Shown here one piece after another: positions 18,668 through 27,586 of a stretch of DNA of 32,517 nt. Source of the stretch: an uncultured Veillonellaceae bacterium. Lineage in GTDB: Bacteria > Bacillota > Negativicutes > Selenomonadales > Selenomonadaceae. The position numbers were made by a program, and so were the translations under genes. Location: assembly GCA_902773295.1 (NCBI GenBank), contig CACYDT010000084.1, forward strand, positions 1 to 32,517. Direction: 5' to 3'. Each line of letters opens with the position of its first letter. The first letter of the stretch is position 1. Under the pieces are notes generated by a model. The model saw only the letters and a list, made by a program, of their open reading frames with translations. It had not been told where the DNA came from and did not search any database.

Positions 18668-18775
18668 ATAGGCATACATCCTTTACTATGAAAAAATTAG
18701 CGAATCAAGCCTGCAAGAGCGCAGAGCGAAACACCGTTTCGCACGGAGTTTGGGGCAGAGTCATTTTGCAATCAT

Positions 18776-18784
18776 ATTATAGCA
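18776..18784 (-). promoter_or_regulatory. Extended -10 promoter of the AAA ATPase gene
   Basis: The minus strand reads TGCTATAAT, a perfect -10 with the extended TGn element and no good -35. It lies about 110 bases before the ATPase start. The rest of the 352-base gap (18668-19019) holds the yqhQ promoter and nothing else I can recognise. Confidence 0.5.
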
Positions 18785-18909
18785 TGAATTTGGAATTTAT
18801 TCCATAGTTGTCGTGGAGTGTGTCAAGAATGATATTGCTGATTCTGTTTCGGGCGTAAGGAACAGTGAATATTTTTGTCATGAAACGGATCAGTTCTTCG
18901 TTGATTCCC

Positions 18910-18938
18910 TTGACAGCCGAAGGCCTATCATCTAAAAT
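18910..18938 (+). promoter_or_regulatory. Sigma-70-type promoter of the yqhQ-prfA-prmC-sua5 operon
   Basis: Perfect TTGACA (18910-18915), a 17-base spacer and TAAAAT (18933-18938). It lies about 80 bases before the yqhQ start codon. Confidence 0.75.
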
Positions 18939-19019
18939 TCAGTATATCGCGGTATCGTATGGTACGGTGTGCGAGCGCTGTATCTTGCGCGGTTTTGTGT
19001 TTGAAGGAAGGAGATTTCA

Positions 19020-19973
19020 TTGAGCGATAAATTGATGGTGGGCGGTCAGGCCGTCATCGAGGGTGTGATGATGCGGGGACCGAAACTCTCGGCGACGGCG
19101 GTGCGGGAACCGGGCGGCAGGATTGCCGTGGAGGTGAAGCCCGTGAATTCGATTTCGGACAGGTTCCCCATCCTGAAAAAGCCCTTTCTGCGGGGCGTGG
19201 TTTCCCTCGTGGAGTCCCTGGTCCTGGGCATCCGATCCCTTTCCTATTCGGCGAAGATGGCGGGGGAGGAGGACGAGCAGCTTTCCGACAAGGAACTGGC
19301 GGGAACTATCGTCTTCGCTCTGGTGCTGGCCGGTATCCTCTTCATTGCCATCCCTACGGGGGCGGCGAAGCTCTTCCACGGCATCACGGAGGATCCTGTG
19401 TTCCTGAACCTCATGGAAGGGTTCCTGCGGCTGGGGATTTTCCTGCTCTACATTTGGGGGATCTCCCGCATGAAGGATATCCGCAGGGTCTTCCAGTATC
19501 ATGGGGCGGAGCATCAGACCATCTTCTGCTATGAGGCTGGAAAGCCCCTGACGGTGGAGAACGTCCAGAAGTTCCCCCGGCTTCATCCCCGTTGCGGCAC
19601 GGCGTTCCTGCTTATCGTCATGCTGGTGAGCATCTTCGTCTTTGCCTTCTTGGGATGGCCAGACCTCTGGCTCCGTATCGCGAGCCGCATTGTCCTGCTT
19701 CCCGTGGTTGCGGGGATTTCCTATGAGATCATCCGCCTGGCGGGCAGGTCGAAGAACGCTATCATCCATGCGGCCATCCTGCCGGGGCTTTGGCTCCAGT
19801 ATCTCACCACGCGCCCGCCGGAGGACGGCATGGTGGAGGTGGCCATCGAGTCCCTCAAAGCTGTCCTTCCCCCGGAGGAAATCGTGGAAGGGACGGGAAA
19901 CTATCTGGAAAGCGGGCAGATGCCTTCCTTGGATCCCATGGATTCCAAGGTGGCGGCGGAAATGAATTCATAA
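19020..19973 (+). CDS. yqhQ: DUF1385 (YqhQ-like) membrane protein
   Basis: A 317-residue protein with the DUF1385 hallmarks GGQAVIEGVMMRGP at the start, FQYHGAEHQTIFCYE in the middle and RLHPRCGTAF after it. There are about four membrane segments at residues ~95-115, 135-155, 200-220 and 230-250. The biochemical role of the family is not settled. It commonly sits just upstream of prfA in Firmicutes, as here. The start is TTG at 19020 with GGAAGGAG six bases upstream. The stop lies 16 bases before prfA. Confidence 0.9.
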   Translation: MSDKLMVGGQAVIEGVMMRGPKLSATAVREPGGRIAVEVKPVNSISDRFPILKKPFLRGVVSLVESLVLGIRSLSYSAKMAGEEDEQLSDKELAGTIVFALVLAGILFIAIPTGAAKLFHGITEDPVFLNLMEGFLRLGIFLLYIWGISRMKDIRRVFQYHGAEHQTIFCYEAGKPLTVENVQKFPRLHPRCGTAFLLIVMLVSIFVFAFLGWPDLWLRIASRIVLLPVVAGISYEIIRLAGRSKNAIIHAAILPGLWLQYLTTRPPEDGMVEVAIESLKAVLPPEEIVEGTGNYLESGQMPSLDPMDSKVAAEMNS

Positions 19974-19989
19974 AATCGAGGTGTGAGCG

Positions 19990-21057
19990 TTGCTGGATAA
20001 GCTGCAGTCCATCGAGGACAAGTATTTGGAACTGGAATCACTCATCAGCGACCCGGACGTGATGCAGGACGTGGAGCGCTGGAAACGCTACAGCAAGGAG
20101 CATGCTTCCCTCGTTCCCATCGTGGAGAAGGTGCGGGAGTACAAGAAGGTCTGCGGGGGGCTGGAGGATGCCAGGGCCATGCTCGAGGAGCCGATGGACG
20201 ATGATATGCGGAAGCTCGTGGAGGATGAGATTGCAGAGCTTCGTGCCAGGAAGGAAGAGCTGGACGGGGAGATGCCCCTTCTGCTCCTGCCTAAGGATCC
20301 CAATGACGACAAGAGCGTGATCGTGGAGATCCGGGGCGGGGTCGGCGGCGAGGAGGCGGCTCTCTTCGCGGGGGATCTCTTCCGCATGTATTCCCGCTAT
20401 GCGGAGAAGCAGGGCTGGAAGGTGGATATCATGGATGCCAATGCCACGGAGATCGGGGGCTTCAAGGAAGTCTCCTTTTCCGTGGATGGCTATGGCGCCT
20501 ACAGCAAGCTGAAATACGAGAGCGGCACCCATCGGGTGCAGCGGGTGCCGGTGACAGAGTCCGGTGGGCGCATCCATACCTCGGCAGTGACCGTGGCGGT
20601 GCTGCCGGAGATGGAGGAAGTGGAGGTGGCCGTGGATCCGAACGATCTCCGCATTGATACCTACTGCGCCAGCGGCGCGGGCGGGCAGTACGTCAACCGC
20701 ACAGAGACGGCCATCCGCATCACCCATCTTCCCACGGGCATTGTGGTGCAGTGCCAGGACGAGAAGTCCCAGCTCAAGAACAAGGAAAAGGCTATGAAGG
20801 TTCTCCGGGCGAGAATCCAGGACAAGGCACGGCAGGAGCAAGAGGCGGAGGTGGCGGCAGACCGCCGCAGCCAGGTGGGTTCCGGCGACCGCAGCGAGCG
20901 GATCCGCACCTACAATTTCCCTCAGGGAAGGGTGACGGATCATCGTATCGGCCTTACCCTGCACAAGCTGGACAGCGTTCTGGACGGGGAATTGGAGGAG
21001 ATTCTTGGGGCGCTCATTACGGCAGACCGAGCAGAAAAGTTGAGTCAGGTGAAATGA
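19990..21057 (+). CDS. prfA: Peptide chain release factor 1
   Basis: A 355-residue release factor reading UAA and UAG. The anticodon-like tripeptide is PVT ([14 protein letters not shown]) where E. coli has PAT, both within the RF1 PxT pattern. The peptidyl-hydrolase GGQ is in [16 protein letters not shown]; the residue after Gln is Tyr, where E. coli has His. The start is TTG at 19990, with GAGGTG about seven bases upstream. The stop overlaps or abuts prmC, whose product methylates the Gln of GGQ. Confidence 0.97.
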   Translation: MLDKLQSIEDKYLELESLISDPDVMQDVERWKRYSKEHASLVPIVEKVREYKKVCGGLEDARAMLEEPMDDDMRKLVEDEIAELRARKEELDGEMPLLLLPKDPNDDKSVIVEIRGGVGGEEAALFAGDLFRMYSRYAEKQGWKVDIMDANATEIGGFKEVSFSVDGYGAYSKLKYESGTHRVQRVPVTESGGRIHTSAVTVAVLPEMEEVEVAVDPNDLRIDTYCASGAGGQYVNRTETAIRITHLPTGIVVQCQDEKSQLKNKEKAMKVLRARIQDKARQEQEAEVAADRRSQVGSGDRSERIRTYNFPQGRVTDHRIGLTLHKLDSVLDGELEEILGALITADRAEKLSQVK

Positions 21058-21947
21058 TGTCGGAGGAAATCTGGACAATCGGACGTATATTGAAATGGAC
21101 GGAGCAGTACTTCGGCAGGAAGGGCGTGGAATCCCCGCGCCTGGATGCAGAGGTGCTGCTTTCCCATGTGCTGGGGAAAGCGCGCATTTATCTCTATGTT
21201 CATTTCGACGAGCCTTTGGAGAAGAAGGAGCTGGCGGCTTACCGGGAACTGGTGCGGAAACGGGTGCAGCGGGTGCCTGTGGCCTATCTGGTAGGCAGCA
21301 GGGAGTTCATGGGGCTGGATTTCCGCGTGAGCACTGCGACTCTCGTGCCGCGCCCCGATACGGAAATCCTCGTGCAGGCGGCATTGGAGCGGTTGAAGAA
21401 GATTCCCGGCACGGAGGGAGGAGCTGTCCGCTTTGCGGATATCGGCACGGGAACCGGGGCCATCTGCCTCTCCGTGCTCCGTTTCCTGCCGGGGGCAGAA
21501 GCCGTGACGGTGGACATCTCCGCAGAGGCTCTTGCCGTGGCGAAGGAGAATGCGGAGGCACTGGGGCTTTCGGAGCGCATCGCGTTTTTCGAGGGGGATT
21601 TGCTGGAACCCGTCAAGGGACAGCGTTTCCATGCCATCCTCTCCAATCCCCCCTATATCCCCGACGGGGACATTGACAGGCTGGCTCCGGAGGTCAGGGA
21701 GAACGAACCAATGACAGCCCTTGCAGGGGGCAGGGACGGGCTGGATTTTTACCGCAGGCTTTGCCGGGAAGCTCCTCCGATGTTGGAACCGGGAGGTTTT
21801 CTGGCCTTTGAGGTGGGGATCCGCCAGGCAGATGCTGTGGCAGGGTTGGCGAAGGAGCATGCCCTGATCGGGCAGACGGAAATCCTGAAGGATCTGTCGG
21901 GCATTGAGCGGGTGGTCGTTGCATGGAGAGAGGATGGCGCAAAGTGA
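21057..21947 (+). CDS. prmC: Release factor glutamine N5-methyltransferase
   Basis: A 296-residue SAM-dependent methylase that modifies the GGQ glutamine of RF1 and RF2. The SAM site is FADIGTGTGAICLS, and the substrate-Gln motif NPPY is in LSNPPYIPDGD. The N-terminal helical domain (ESPRLDAEVLLSHVLGK) is normal. Two adjacent ATGs at 21054 and 21057 overlap the prfA stop; AGGTGA lies one or four bases upstream of them, so I choose the second. The long open frame reaching back into prfA is not coding. Confidence 0.95.
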   Translation: MSEEIWTIGRILKWTEQYFGRKGVESPRLDAEVLLSHVLGKARIYLYVHFDEPLEKKELAAYRELVRKRVQRVPVAYLVGSREFMGLDFRVSTATLVPRPDTEILVQAALERLKKIPGTEGGAVRFADIGTGTGAICLSVLRFLPGAEAVTVDISAEALAVAKENAEALGLSERIAFFEGDLLEPVKGQRFHAILSNPPYIPDGDIDRLAPEVRENEPMTALAGGRDGLDFYRRLCREAPPMLEPGGFLAFEVGIRQADAVAGLAKEHALIGQTEILKDLSGIERVVVAWREDGAK

Positions 21948-21955
21948 GGACGAGG

Positions 21956-22999
21956 ATGGTAAAAATTTCGGATGTCCGCCGTCAGGGGGATGTGATCGAG
22001 GAGGCGGGGCGCATTCTTCGGGAGGGCGGCCTTGTGGCGTTCCCGACGGAGACGGTCTACGGACTGGGCGCCAACGGTCTGGACGGTGAGGCCTGCGCCG
22101 CCATCTACGAGGCAAAGGGGCGTCCTGCGGACAACCCTCTCATCCTCCATGTGGCGAACCGGCGGATGGTGGACAGCATTGCGGAGGAAGTCACGCCCAT
22201 CGCGGAAAAGCTTATGGCGGTGTTCACTCCGGGTCCCATCACCCTCGTTCTGAAGAAGAAGGAGCATGTGCCGGACAGTATCACGGGAGGGCTCCACACC
22301 GTGGGCATCCGCATGCCGGACAACGACATTGCCCGCGCCATGATCCGTGCCGCAGGCGTGCCCATCGCGGCTCCCAGCGCCAATACCTCGGGACGGCCCA
22401 GCCCAACCACGGCGGAGGCCGTGGACAATGACATTGATGGACGTGTGCCCTTGATTCTCGATGGCGGCCCTTGCCAGTTTGGTGTGGAATCCACCATTGT
22501 GGACTGCACGGGGGAAAAGGCTGTCATCCTGCGTCCGGGGGCGGTGACCATGGAGATGCTGGAGGAAGTGCTGGGGGAAGTGGAGCTGGATCCCGCGCTT
22601 GTGGGGGAGGACACCGTTCCCAAGGCTCCGGGGATGAAGTACCGGCACTATGCGCCGAAGGCGCCGCTGACCGTTCTGGAGGGAGAGCCATGCAATATGG
22701 CAAAGGCCTTCCGGGATGAGGTGGGAAGGCTTCACGGGGAGTACAAGCAGGTGGGGGTCATCGCCAGCGAGGAAGTCATTTCCTTCCTGGAAGGCCTCGT
22801 ACCGGAGGAACTTCTGGTTCCCTATGGGCAGCAGGGGAATCTCCCGGCCATTGCGGCAAATATCTATGAGGCTCTCAGGAGCTTCGACGAGCGGGATGTA
22901 GACTGCCTTCTGGCGGAAGGAACCGGCAAGGAGGAACTGGGACTTGCCATCATGAACCGTCTGCACAAGGCCAGCGGATTCCGGAGCATCCGTGTGTGA
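21956..22999 (+). CDS. L-threonylcarbamoyladenylate synthase (Sua5/YwlC type)
   Basis: A ~347-residue enzyme that makes threonylcarbamoyl-AMP for t6A37 modification of ANN-decoding tRNAs. The YrdC core (residues ~10-200) shows GLVAFPTETVYGLGANG, YEAKGRPADNPLILHV, APSANTSGRPSPT and VESTIVDC. The C-terminal ~120 residues are the extra Sua5 domain, joined by the linker SPGM-like region APGMKYRHYAPKAP. Start choice is uncertain: ATG 21956 (GAGG six bases upstream) is used. GTG 21944 overlapping the prmC stop, or ATG 21923, would add a few residues. It is the last gene of the operon. Confidence 0.93.
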   Translation: MVKISDVRRQGDVIEEAGRILREGGLVAFPTETVYGLGANGLDGEACAAIYEAKGRPADNPLILHVANRRMVDSIAEEVTPIAEKLMAVFTPGPITLVLKKKEHVPDSITGGLHTVGIRMPDNDIARAMIRAAGVPIAAPSANTSGRPSPTTAEAVDNDIDGRVPLILDGGPCQFGVESTIVDCTGEKAVILRPGAVTMEMLEEVLGEVELDPALVGEDTVPKAPGMKYRHYAPKAPLTVLEGEPCNMAKAFRDEVGRLHGEYKQVGVIASEEVISFLEGLVPEELLVPYGQQGNLPAIAANIYEALRSFDERDVDCLLAEGTGKEELGLAIMNRLHKASGFRSIRV

Positions 23000-23007
23000 A
23001 AAAGGAG

Positions 23008-23030
23008 CAGCCCGCCTTGAAGGCGGGCTG
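23008..23030 (+). terminator. Hairpin after the sua5 gene
   Basis: A perfect stem AGCCCGCC/GGCGGGCT with a short loop, nine bases after the stop. No T-run follows, so it may be only a weak or 3'-end-protecting hairpin. The following 130 bases to the next gene show no convincing promoter. Confidence 0.45.
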
Positions 23031-23160
23031 TTCGCATGCCAAGGAATGTGCCGATAAAACAAACGGTGGTGGCAGGAAACGGGGAAATTTGAGCGAAATA
23101 TAGCATAGACAAAGAGGAACAGTTTTTCCTTCGCGAGCATGAACGGGAGGCAAATAATAG

Positions 23161-24330
23161 ATGAAGAAAATCTTTGGGATTGCCATCGTCATCATACTCT
23201 TGATGGCTGTTGCCATCGTGGGTTGGGGAGCGTGGCTCAATTACAGCGACGAACATCACATTGCGGATCGCATGGACAGCCGGGTTGTGGAACTGACAGC
23301 GGCCAGGGCGAAGGTGCGGGAGTTTTCGCCTGCTGCGACACTGGATGCGATACGCTTCTCCAGCGACACCATGGCGGATGCCGTGGCGCTCACCGACGGG
23401 CGCATTCTTCAATGGCATGTGGGAAAGAACACTAATGTTCGGAAGGGAGATATCCTTGTGAACATGGCAAACGAGAACATCCCTCTCAAAATCCAGCAAG
23501 CCGAAAGCGCCATCAGCAAGGCAGAGGCAGCGCTTGCCCAGGCGTACAATGCCTACCAGCGGCAGGAACGGCTGCTCCAGAGGCGCGCCACTTCGCAGGA
23601 AAAGTATGAGGCCGCAGAAGCGCAGTGCATGGCGGCTCAGGGAGCGCTTCGGGAAGCCCAGGCTCAGAGAGATCAATGTCTGGTGCAGCAGGGCTGGCTT
23701 TCGGTGGAGTCGCCCGTGGACGGGGAAGTCCTTATCATCTACCAGCGGGAAGGCTCCTATGTCCAGGCAGGAACGCCCATCGCGCTGGTGGGAGATTTCC
23801 AGTGGCTGCATTTTTCGCTGAACATATCGGACAAGTATGCCAGGAATTTGAAAATCGGCGAGGAAAGTTTCCTGACTTTTCCAAACACCAAGATTCTGGG
23901 AAAGGCCTACGATACGGATTACGGCGCAGGCAACAAGGGTCTGGGAATGGAGCTGAAGGCATCCCTCAGGGAAATCGTTCCGCCTCTGTCCGAGCCTGCC
24001 GATATACGGCGGACCGTCTGGGAGGTTGACAACCGCACCCATATTTTGGAGCCGATGATCTATACCGGCGTAACCATGAGAGCGGGCATCCGTTACCAGG
24101 TACTGACCGTGCCTCTTTCCGCTATGGCAGACCAGAGCCATGACAAGGTGTTCGTAGTGGATGGGGAGGGCATCATCCACTCGCGCTCCGTGGTTGCCGG
24201 CGCGGATGATGACAAGTACATCGAGATCTATGAAGGGCTGGACGAAGGAGAAATCGTGGTCGTGGGAAGTTTCGAGGGCTTGGAGGATGGCATGAAGGTC
24301 GAGGCGGAACTGGAAGGGGAAGACGCATGA
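23161..24330 (+). CDS. HlyD-like periplasmic adaptor (membrane fusion protein), first of the export operon
   Basis: A 389-residue protein with one N-terminal membrane segment (GIAIVIILLMAVAIVGW). The biotinyl-lipoyl-like halves are at ~75-110 (GRILQWHVGKNTNVRKGDIL) and ~175-205 (ESPVDGEVLIIY..GSYVQAGTPIA), separated by an Ala/Gln/Glu coiled-coil hairpin at ~112-165. A beta-barrel and C-terminal domain (VFVVDGEGIIHSRSVVAG, GLDEGEIVVVGSF) resemble efflux-type adaptors. It is expected to link the inner-membrane exporter to an outer-membrane channel, none of which is encoded in this window. GGGAGG lies ten bases before the ATG. The stop overlaps the next gene as ATGA. Confidence 0.85.
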   Translation: MKKIFGIAIVIILLMAVAIVGWGAWLNYSDEHHIADRMDSRVVELTAARAKVREFSPAATLDAIRFSSDTMADAVALTDGRILQWHVGKNTNVRKGDILVNMANENIPLKIQQAESAISKAEAALAQAYNAYQRQERLLQRRATSQEKYEAAEAQCMAAQGALREAQAQRDQCLVQQGWLSVESPVDGEVLIIYQREGSYVQAGTPIALVGDFQWLHFSLNISDKYARNLKIGEESFLTFPNTKILGKAYDTDYGAGNKGLGMELKASLREIVPPLSEPADIRRTVWEVDNRTHILEPMIYTGVTMRAGIRYQVLTVPLSAMADQSHDKVFVVDGEGIIHSRSVVAGADDDKYIEIYEGLDEGEIVVVGSFEGLEDGMKVEAELEGEDA

Positions 24331-25325
24331 GTGACGACAACAAGACTTCGGCAGCAGAGCGCTGGAGCAGGAAGGGCAATGAGATATTCAGCAAGGAAGC
24401 GCTCGACAAGATGCGCTCCCCGGAAAAACTGGATATGACCATGAGCATCACCACGCCCATCGGATGGATGGGGCTTATTTCCGTGGCGGTGATGCTTCTG
24501 TCCGTGGTGATATGGTCTATTTTCGGCTCTTTTACGGTCAAGGCGGATGGCATGGGACTGATCATGGATCCCTCCGGCGTGGCGAAGGTCTCCACGCTGG
24601 CAGGAGGAACCCTGGACAAGCTTTATGTCCATAGCGGCGACCGTGTGGAAAAGGGGGAGCTCATCGCCCATGTGAACATGGTGAGGGAGGATGCTGCCGC
24701 CCGCATGGCGCAGTATGCCCCGGAGCTTTCCGCAAACTCGCGGGAGGCTGCGACCCGTGTCCATGAGTTTGATTCCCGGCGCTATGAGAAAGAGGCGACG
24801 GAATACATCTATTCCCCCTATAAGGGCATTGTGGACGAAATCCTCGTGGAGGAAGGAACTGTCGTGAACAGCGGCATGTCTATCGTGAACATGAGGGTTG
24901 ACGGCGGAAGGAGCCATCTCAAGGGAATCCTTTATATCCCGGTGGAAAAGGGCAAGCGCGTGGAGAAGGGGCAGACCATCCAGCTCGTGCCGAACGGTGT
25001 GGATGTCTCCCAGACGGGAAGCCTCCTGGGAACCGTGCGCTCTGTGTCCCAGTATCCGGTGACCACGCAGTCGATGCAGAAGACATTGGGCAATGAGCAG
25101 CTTGTCCAGTGGATCCTTTCCAAACAGCAAAGCTCCGTGATGGAAGTGAATTTTGACCTGGTAAAGGATCCCGGATCGGAATCCGGCTACCTCTGGACTT
25201 CTGCCGTGGGGGAGCACAAGCCCGTTACGGCCGGCAGTTTCTGTACCGGCTCCATCATCATCGAGCGGCGGCCCCCTATCGAGAAGGTTTTCTATAAGCT
25301 GAGCCAGTGGCTCCGGGGAAGGTGA
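24327..25325 (+). CDS. NHLM-type bacteriocin secretion protein (HlyD family)
   Basis: A 332-residue membrane-fusion protein. Start MSDDNKTSAAERWSRKG, then IFSKEALDKMRSPEKLD, a pattern I associate with the HlyD-like protein of NHLM bacteriocin export clusters. There is one membrane helix at ~45-68. Two lipoyl-like segments (GGTLDKLYVHSGDRVEKGELIA and YSPYKGIVDEILVEEGTVV) are joined by only a short linker, so there is no long coiled-coil hairpin. ATGA overlap with the gene before indicates coupled translation. It probably docks on the two ABC proteins that follow. That two different adaptors lie in one operon is noteworthy. Confidence 0.85.
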   Translation: MSDDNKTSAAERWSRKGNEIFSKEALDKMRSPEKLDMTMSITTPIGWMGLISVAVMLLSVVIWSIFGSFTVKADGMGLIMDPSGVAKVSTLAGGTLDKLYVHSGDRVEKGELIAHVNMVREDAAARMAQYAPELSANSREAATRVHEFDSRRYEKEATEYIYSPYKGIVDEILVEEGTVVNSGMSIVNMRVDGGRSHLKGILYIPVEKGKRVEKGQTIQLVPNGVDVSQTGSLLGTVRSVSQYPVTTQSMQKTLGNEQLVQWILSKQQSSVMEVNFDLVKDPGSESGYLWTSAVGEHKPVTAGSFCTGSIIIERRPPIEKVFYKLSQWLRGR

Positions 25326-25330
25326 GGCGC

Positions 25331-27565
25331 GTGAATTTTTGGGAAAAGCTGGAACATGCTTTTGGCCGGGGGGGCTCCCTGAAAAAAGTGCCCACCGTGC
25401 TCCAGATGGAAGCGACGGAATGCGGCGCGGCAGCTCTTGGCATGGTGCTGGCCTATCATGGCCTCTGGATACCGCTGGAGAAATTGCGCGCGGAATGCGG
25501 CGTGAACCGCGATGGCTCCAAGGCCAGCTGCGTGTTGCGCGCCGCCAGGAACCGCGGCTGCGAGGCGGATGGCTACCGTTGGACGGCCAGCGATCTCATG
25601 GAATTGATACCGGAAAATCCGTTTCCCCTGATCATCCATTGGGAGTTCAATCATTTCGTGGTTCTGGAGGGCATAAAAAACGGCAAGGCATATCTCAATG
25701 ATCCTGCCATGGGACGCCGCAGCGTTCCTTGGGAGGAATTCCGCACGTCCTATACGGGAGTTGCCCTGCAGGTCTTGCCGGGCTCGGATTTCCGGAAGGG
25801 CGGGAAACGTTACAATGTCTTCAAGGACATGGCGAAGAAGCTGATGCATGACCGTTGGGCGATGGTTTTCATACTCATTCTGGAACTTTGCGCGATCATT
25901 CCCGGGTTGGCATCTCCGGTCATGAACCAGATTTTTCTGGACGATATCCTGACCCGCAAGCATCCCGACTGGATGACCAACTTCTGCCTGGCCATGGTTT
26001 TTTCCTTTGTTGTTTCCGGTGTCATGACCTGGCTCAGGGCTGTGGTCCTCACACAATGGCAGAGGAAGCTCACACTGGCGGATTCTTCGGGATATTTCTG
26101 GCATCTGTTGAAGCTTCCCATGCAGTTCTTCCATCAGAGATATGCGGCGGAGGTAGCGGGACGCGTCTCTTTCAACGAATCCATTGCAGGTACGCTTTCC
26201 GGACCTGCCGCCACGGCGGTTCTGGATATCTTTGTGGCCATCTTCTACCTGCTGCTGCTCTTGCAGTACAATGTCGAGCTCACTCTGATCGGCGTGGCAT
26301 TCAGTTCTGTGGAGATTGTGGTCTTCTTTGCCATGCGGCGCCATCTGACCGACCTCAACATGCGGATCCAGCAGGATGCCGGCAAGGCTTATGGTGTGGC
26401 AATGAACGGGCTCAGGATGATTGAGACCATCAAGGCCGGAGGCGATGAAGCGGACTTCTTCACGAAATGGTCCGGTTACCAGACGAAGGTTCTGATGGCT
26501 TCCCAGGAAACGGCTCTCTGGGCTATGTCCGTGAAGCTTTTGCCGACCCTCCTGGCCGGCATCAACGGGGCGCTCATCATGACCATCGGGGGCTTCTCTA
26601 TCATGGAGGGCGCCATGACGGCAGGTATGTTTATGGCCTTCCAGCATCTCATGGGGAGCTTCCAGGCACCTGTGAATGCATTGGTGGGGCTTGGCTCTAC
26701 CCTGCAGACCACGGAAATGCAGATGCAGCGTCTCAATGATGTGCGCTGCTATGAGGTGGACAGCTTGAACTTTCCGGCAGAGGATGAGGAAGGGAACAAG
26801 TCGTATCCCATGGACAGATTGTCCGGGGATGTGGAGCTTCGGGATGTGAGCTTTGGCTACAGTCCTCTGGAAAGGCCCCTCCTGGAGCATTTCCATCTCC
26901 ATGCCGGACCCGGCCAATGGGTGGCGGTGGTGGGAGCTTCCGGAAGCGGCAAGAGCACCCTGGCCAAGATCGTTACCGGGCTTTATGAGGAATGGAGCGG
27001 AGAGATGCTCTTTGACGGCGTGCCGCGAAGGGATTTGCCCCGCAAGGTCATCGTGAGTTCTCTTTCTGCCGTGGATCAGGATATTTTCCTTATCACGGGG
27101 ACGGTGGCCGAGAATATCGCCCTCTTTGACAATACCGTCAGTCACAGCGATATCATCGAGGCCGCCAGGGATGCCTGCATACACGATGATATCCTGAAGC
27201 TGGAAGGCGGCTATGAGGCGGAGATACAGGAGGGCGGCATGAACTTTTCCGGCGGGCAGCGGCAGAGGCTGGAGATTGCCAGGGCATTGGCAGTGAACCC
27301 CTCGATCCTCGTGCTGGACGAAGCTACCAGCGCTCTGGATCCCATCACGGAGAAGCAGGTGCTGGACAACATCCGCCATAGGGGATGCACCTGCCTGGTG
27401 GTTGCACATCGTCTTTCCACCATCCGGGACTGCGACGAGATCATCGTCCTGTCCCGGGGGAAAATCGTGGAGCGCGGCACCCATCGCGAGATGATAGGGC
27501 ATGATGGACCATACCGCCGCCTGATCGAGGAACGGGAACAGGAAGAAATGGAACAAATGGAGTAA
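25331..27565 (+). CDS. NHLM-type ABC exporter with N-terminal C39 leader peptidase
   Basis: A 744-residue protein. Residues 1-130 are a C39 peptidase with the catalytic triad visible: Cys31 (EATECGAAALG), His108 (NHFVVLEG) and Asp124 (LNDPAMG). A six-helix membrane domain spans ~160-450. The nucleotide-binding domain follows with Walker A GASGSGKST, signature FSGGQRQR, Walker B ILVLDEATSALD and the switch His in VAHRLST. It should cut double-glycine-type leaders and export the cargo. Start choice: GTG 25331, five bases after AGGTGAGG; GTG 25322 and 25307 are alternatives. The likely substrates are the two small proteins at 31.1 and 31.7 kb. Confidence 0.93.
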   Translation: MNFWEKLEHAFGRGGSLKKVPTVLQMEATECGAAALGMVLAYHGLWIPLEKLRAECGVNRDGSKASCVLRAARNRGCEADGYRWTASDLMELIPENPFPLIIHWEFNHFVVLEGIKNGKAYLNDPAMGRRSVPWEEFRTSYTGVALQVLPGSDFRKGGKRYNVFKDMAKKLMHDRWAMVFILILELCAIIPGLASPVMNQIFLDDILTRKHPDWMTNFCLAMVFSFVVSGVMTWLRAVVLTQWQRKLTLADSSGYFWHLLKLPMQFFHQRYAAEVAGRVSFNESIAGTLSGPAATAVLDIFVAIFYLLLLLQYNVELTLIGVAFSSVEIVVFFAMRRHLTDLNMRIQQDAGKAYGVAMNGLRMIETIKAGGDEADFFTKWSGYQTKVLMASQETALWAMSVKLLPTLLAGINGALIMTIGGFSIMEGAMTAGMFMAFQHLMGSFQAPVNALVGLGSTLQTTEMQMQRLNDVRCYEVDSLNFPAEDEEGNKSYPMDRLSGDVELRDVSFGYSPLERPLLEHFHLHAGPGQWVAVVGASGSGKSTLAKIVTGLYEEWSGEMLFDGVPRRDLPRKVIVSSLSAVDQDIFLITGTVAENIALFDNTVSHSDIIEAARDACIHDDILKLEGGYEAEIQEGGMNFSGGQRQRLEIARALAVNPSILVLDEATSALDPITEKQVLDNIRHRGCTCLVVAHRLSTIRDCDEIIVLSRGKIVERGTHREMIGHDGPYRRLIEEREQEEMEQME

Positions 27566-27586
27566 TCACGATAGGAAAGGAGCCCT

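Noticed and set aside
21999..22110. CRISPR or phage-like repeats anywhere in the window
   Set aside because: No regularly spaced repeats, integrase, transposase or tRNA gene was seen on either strand; the BREX remnant is the only defence-related trace.
25292..27556. A 754-codon open frame on the minus strand opposite the C39 ABC exporter
   Set aside because: Antisense shadow of a gene with a full peptidase triad and ATPase motifs; the product has His/Gln-rich low-information sequence.
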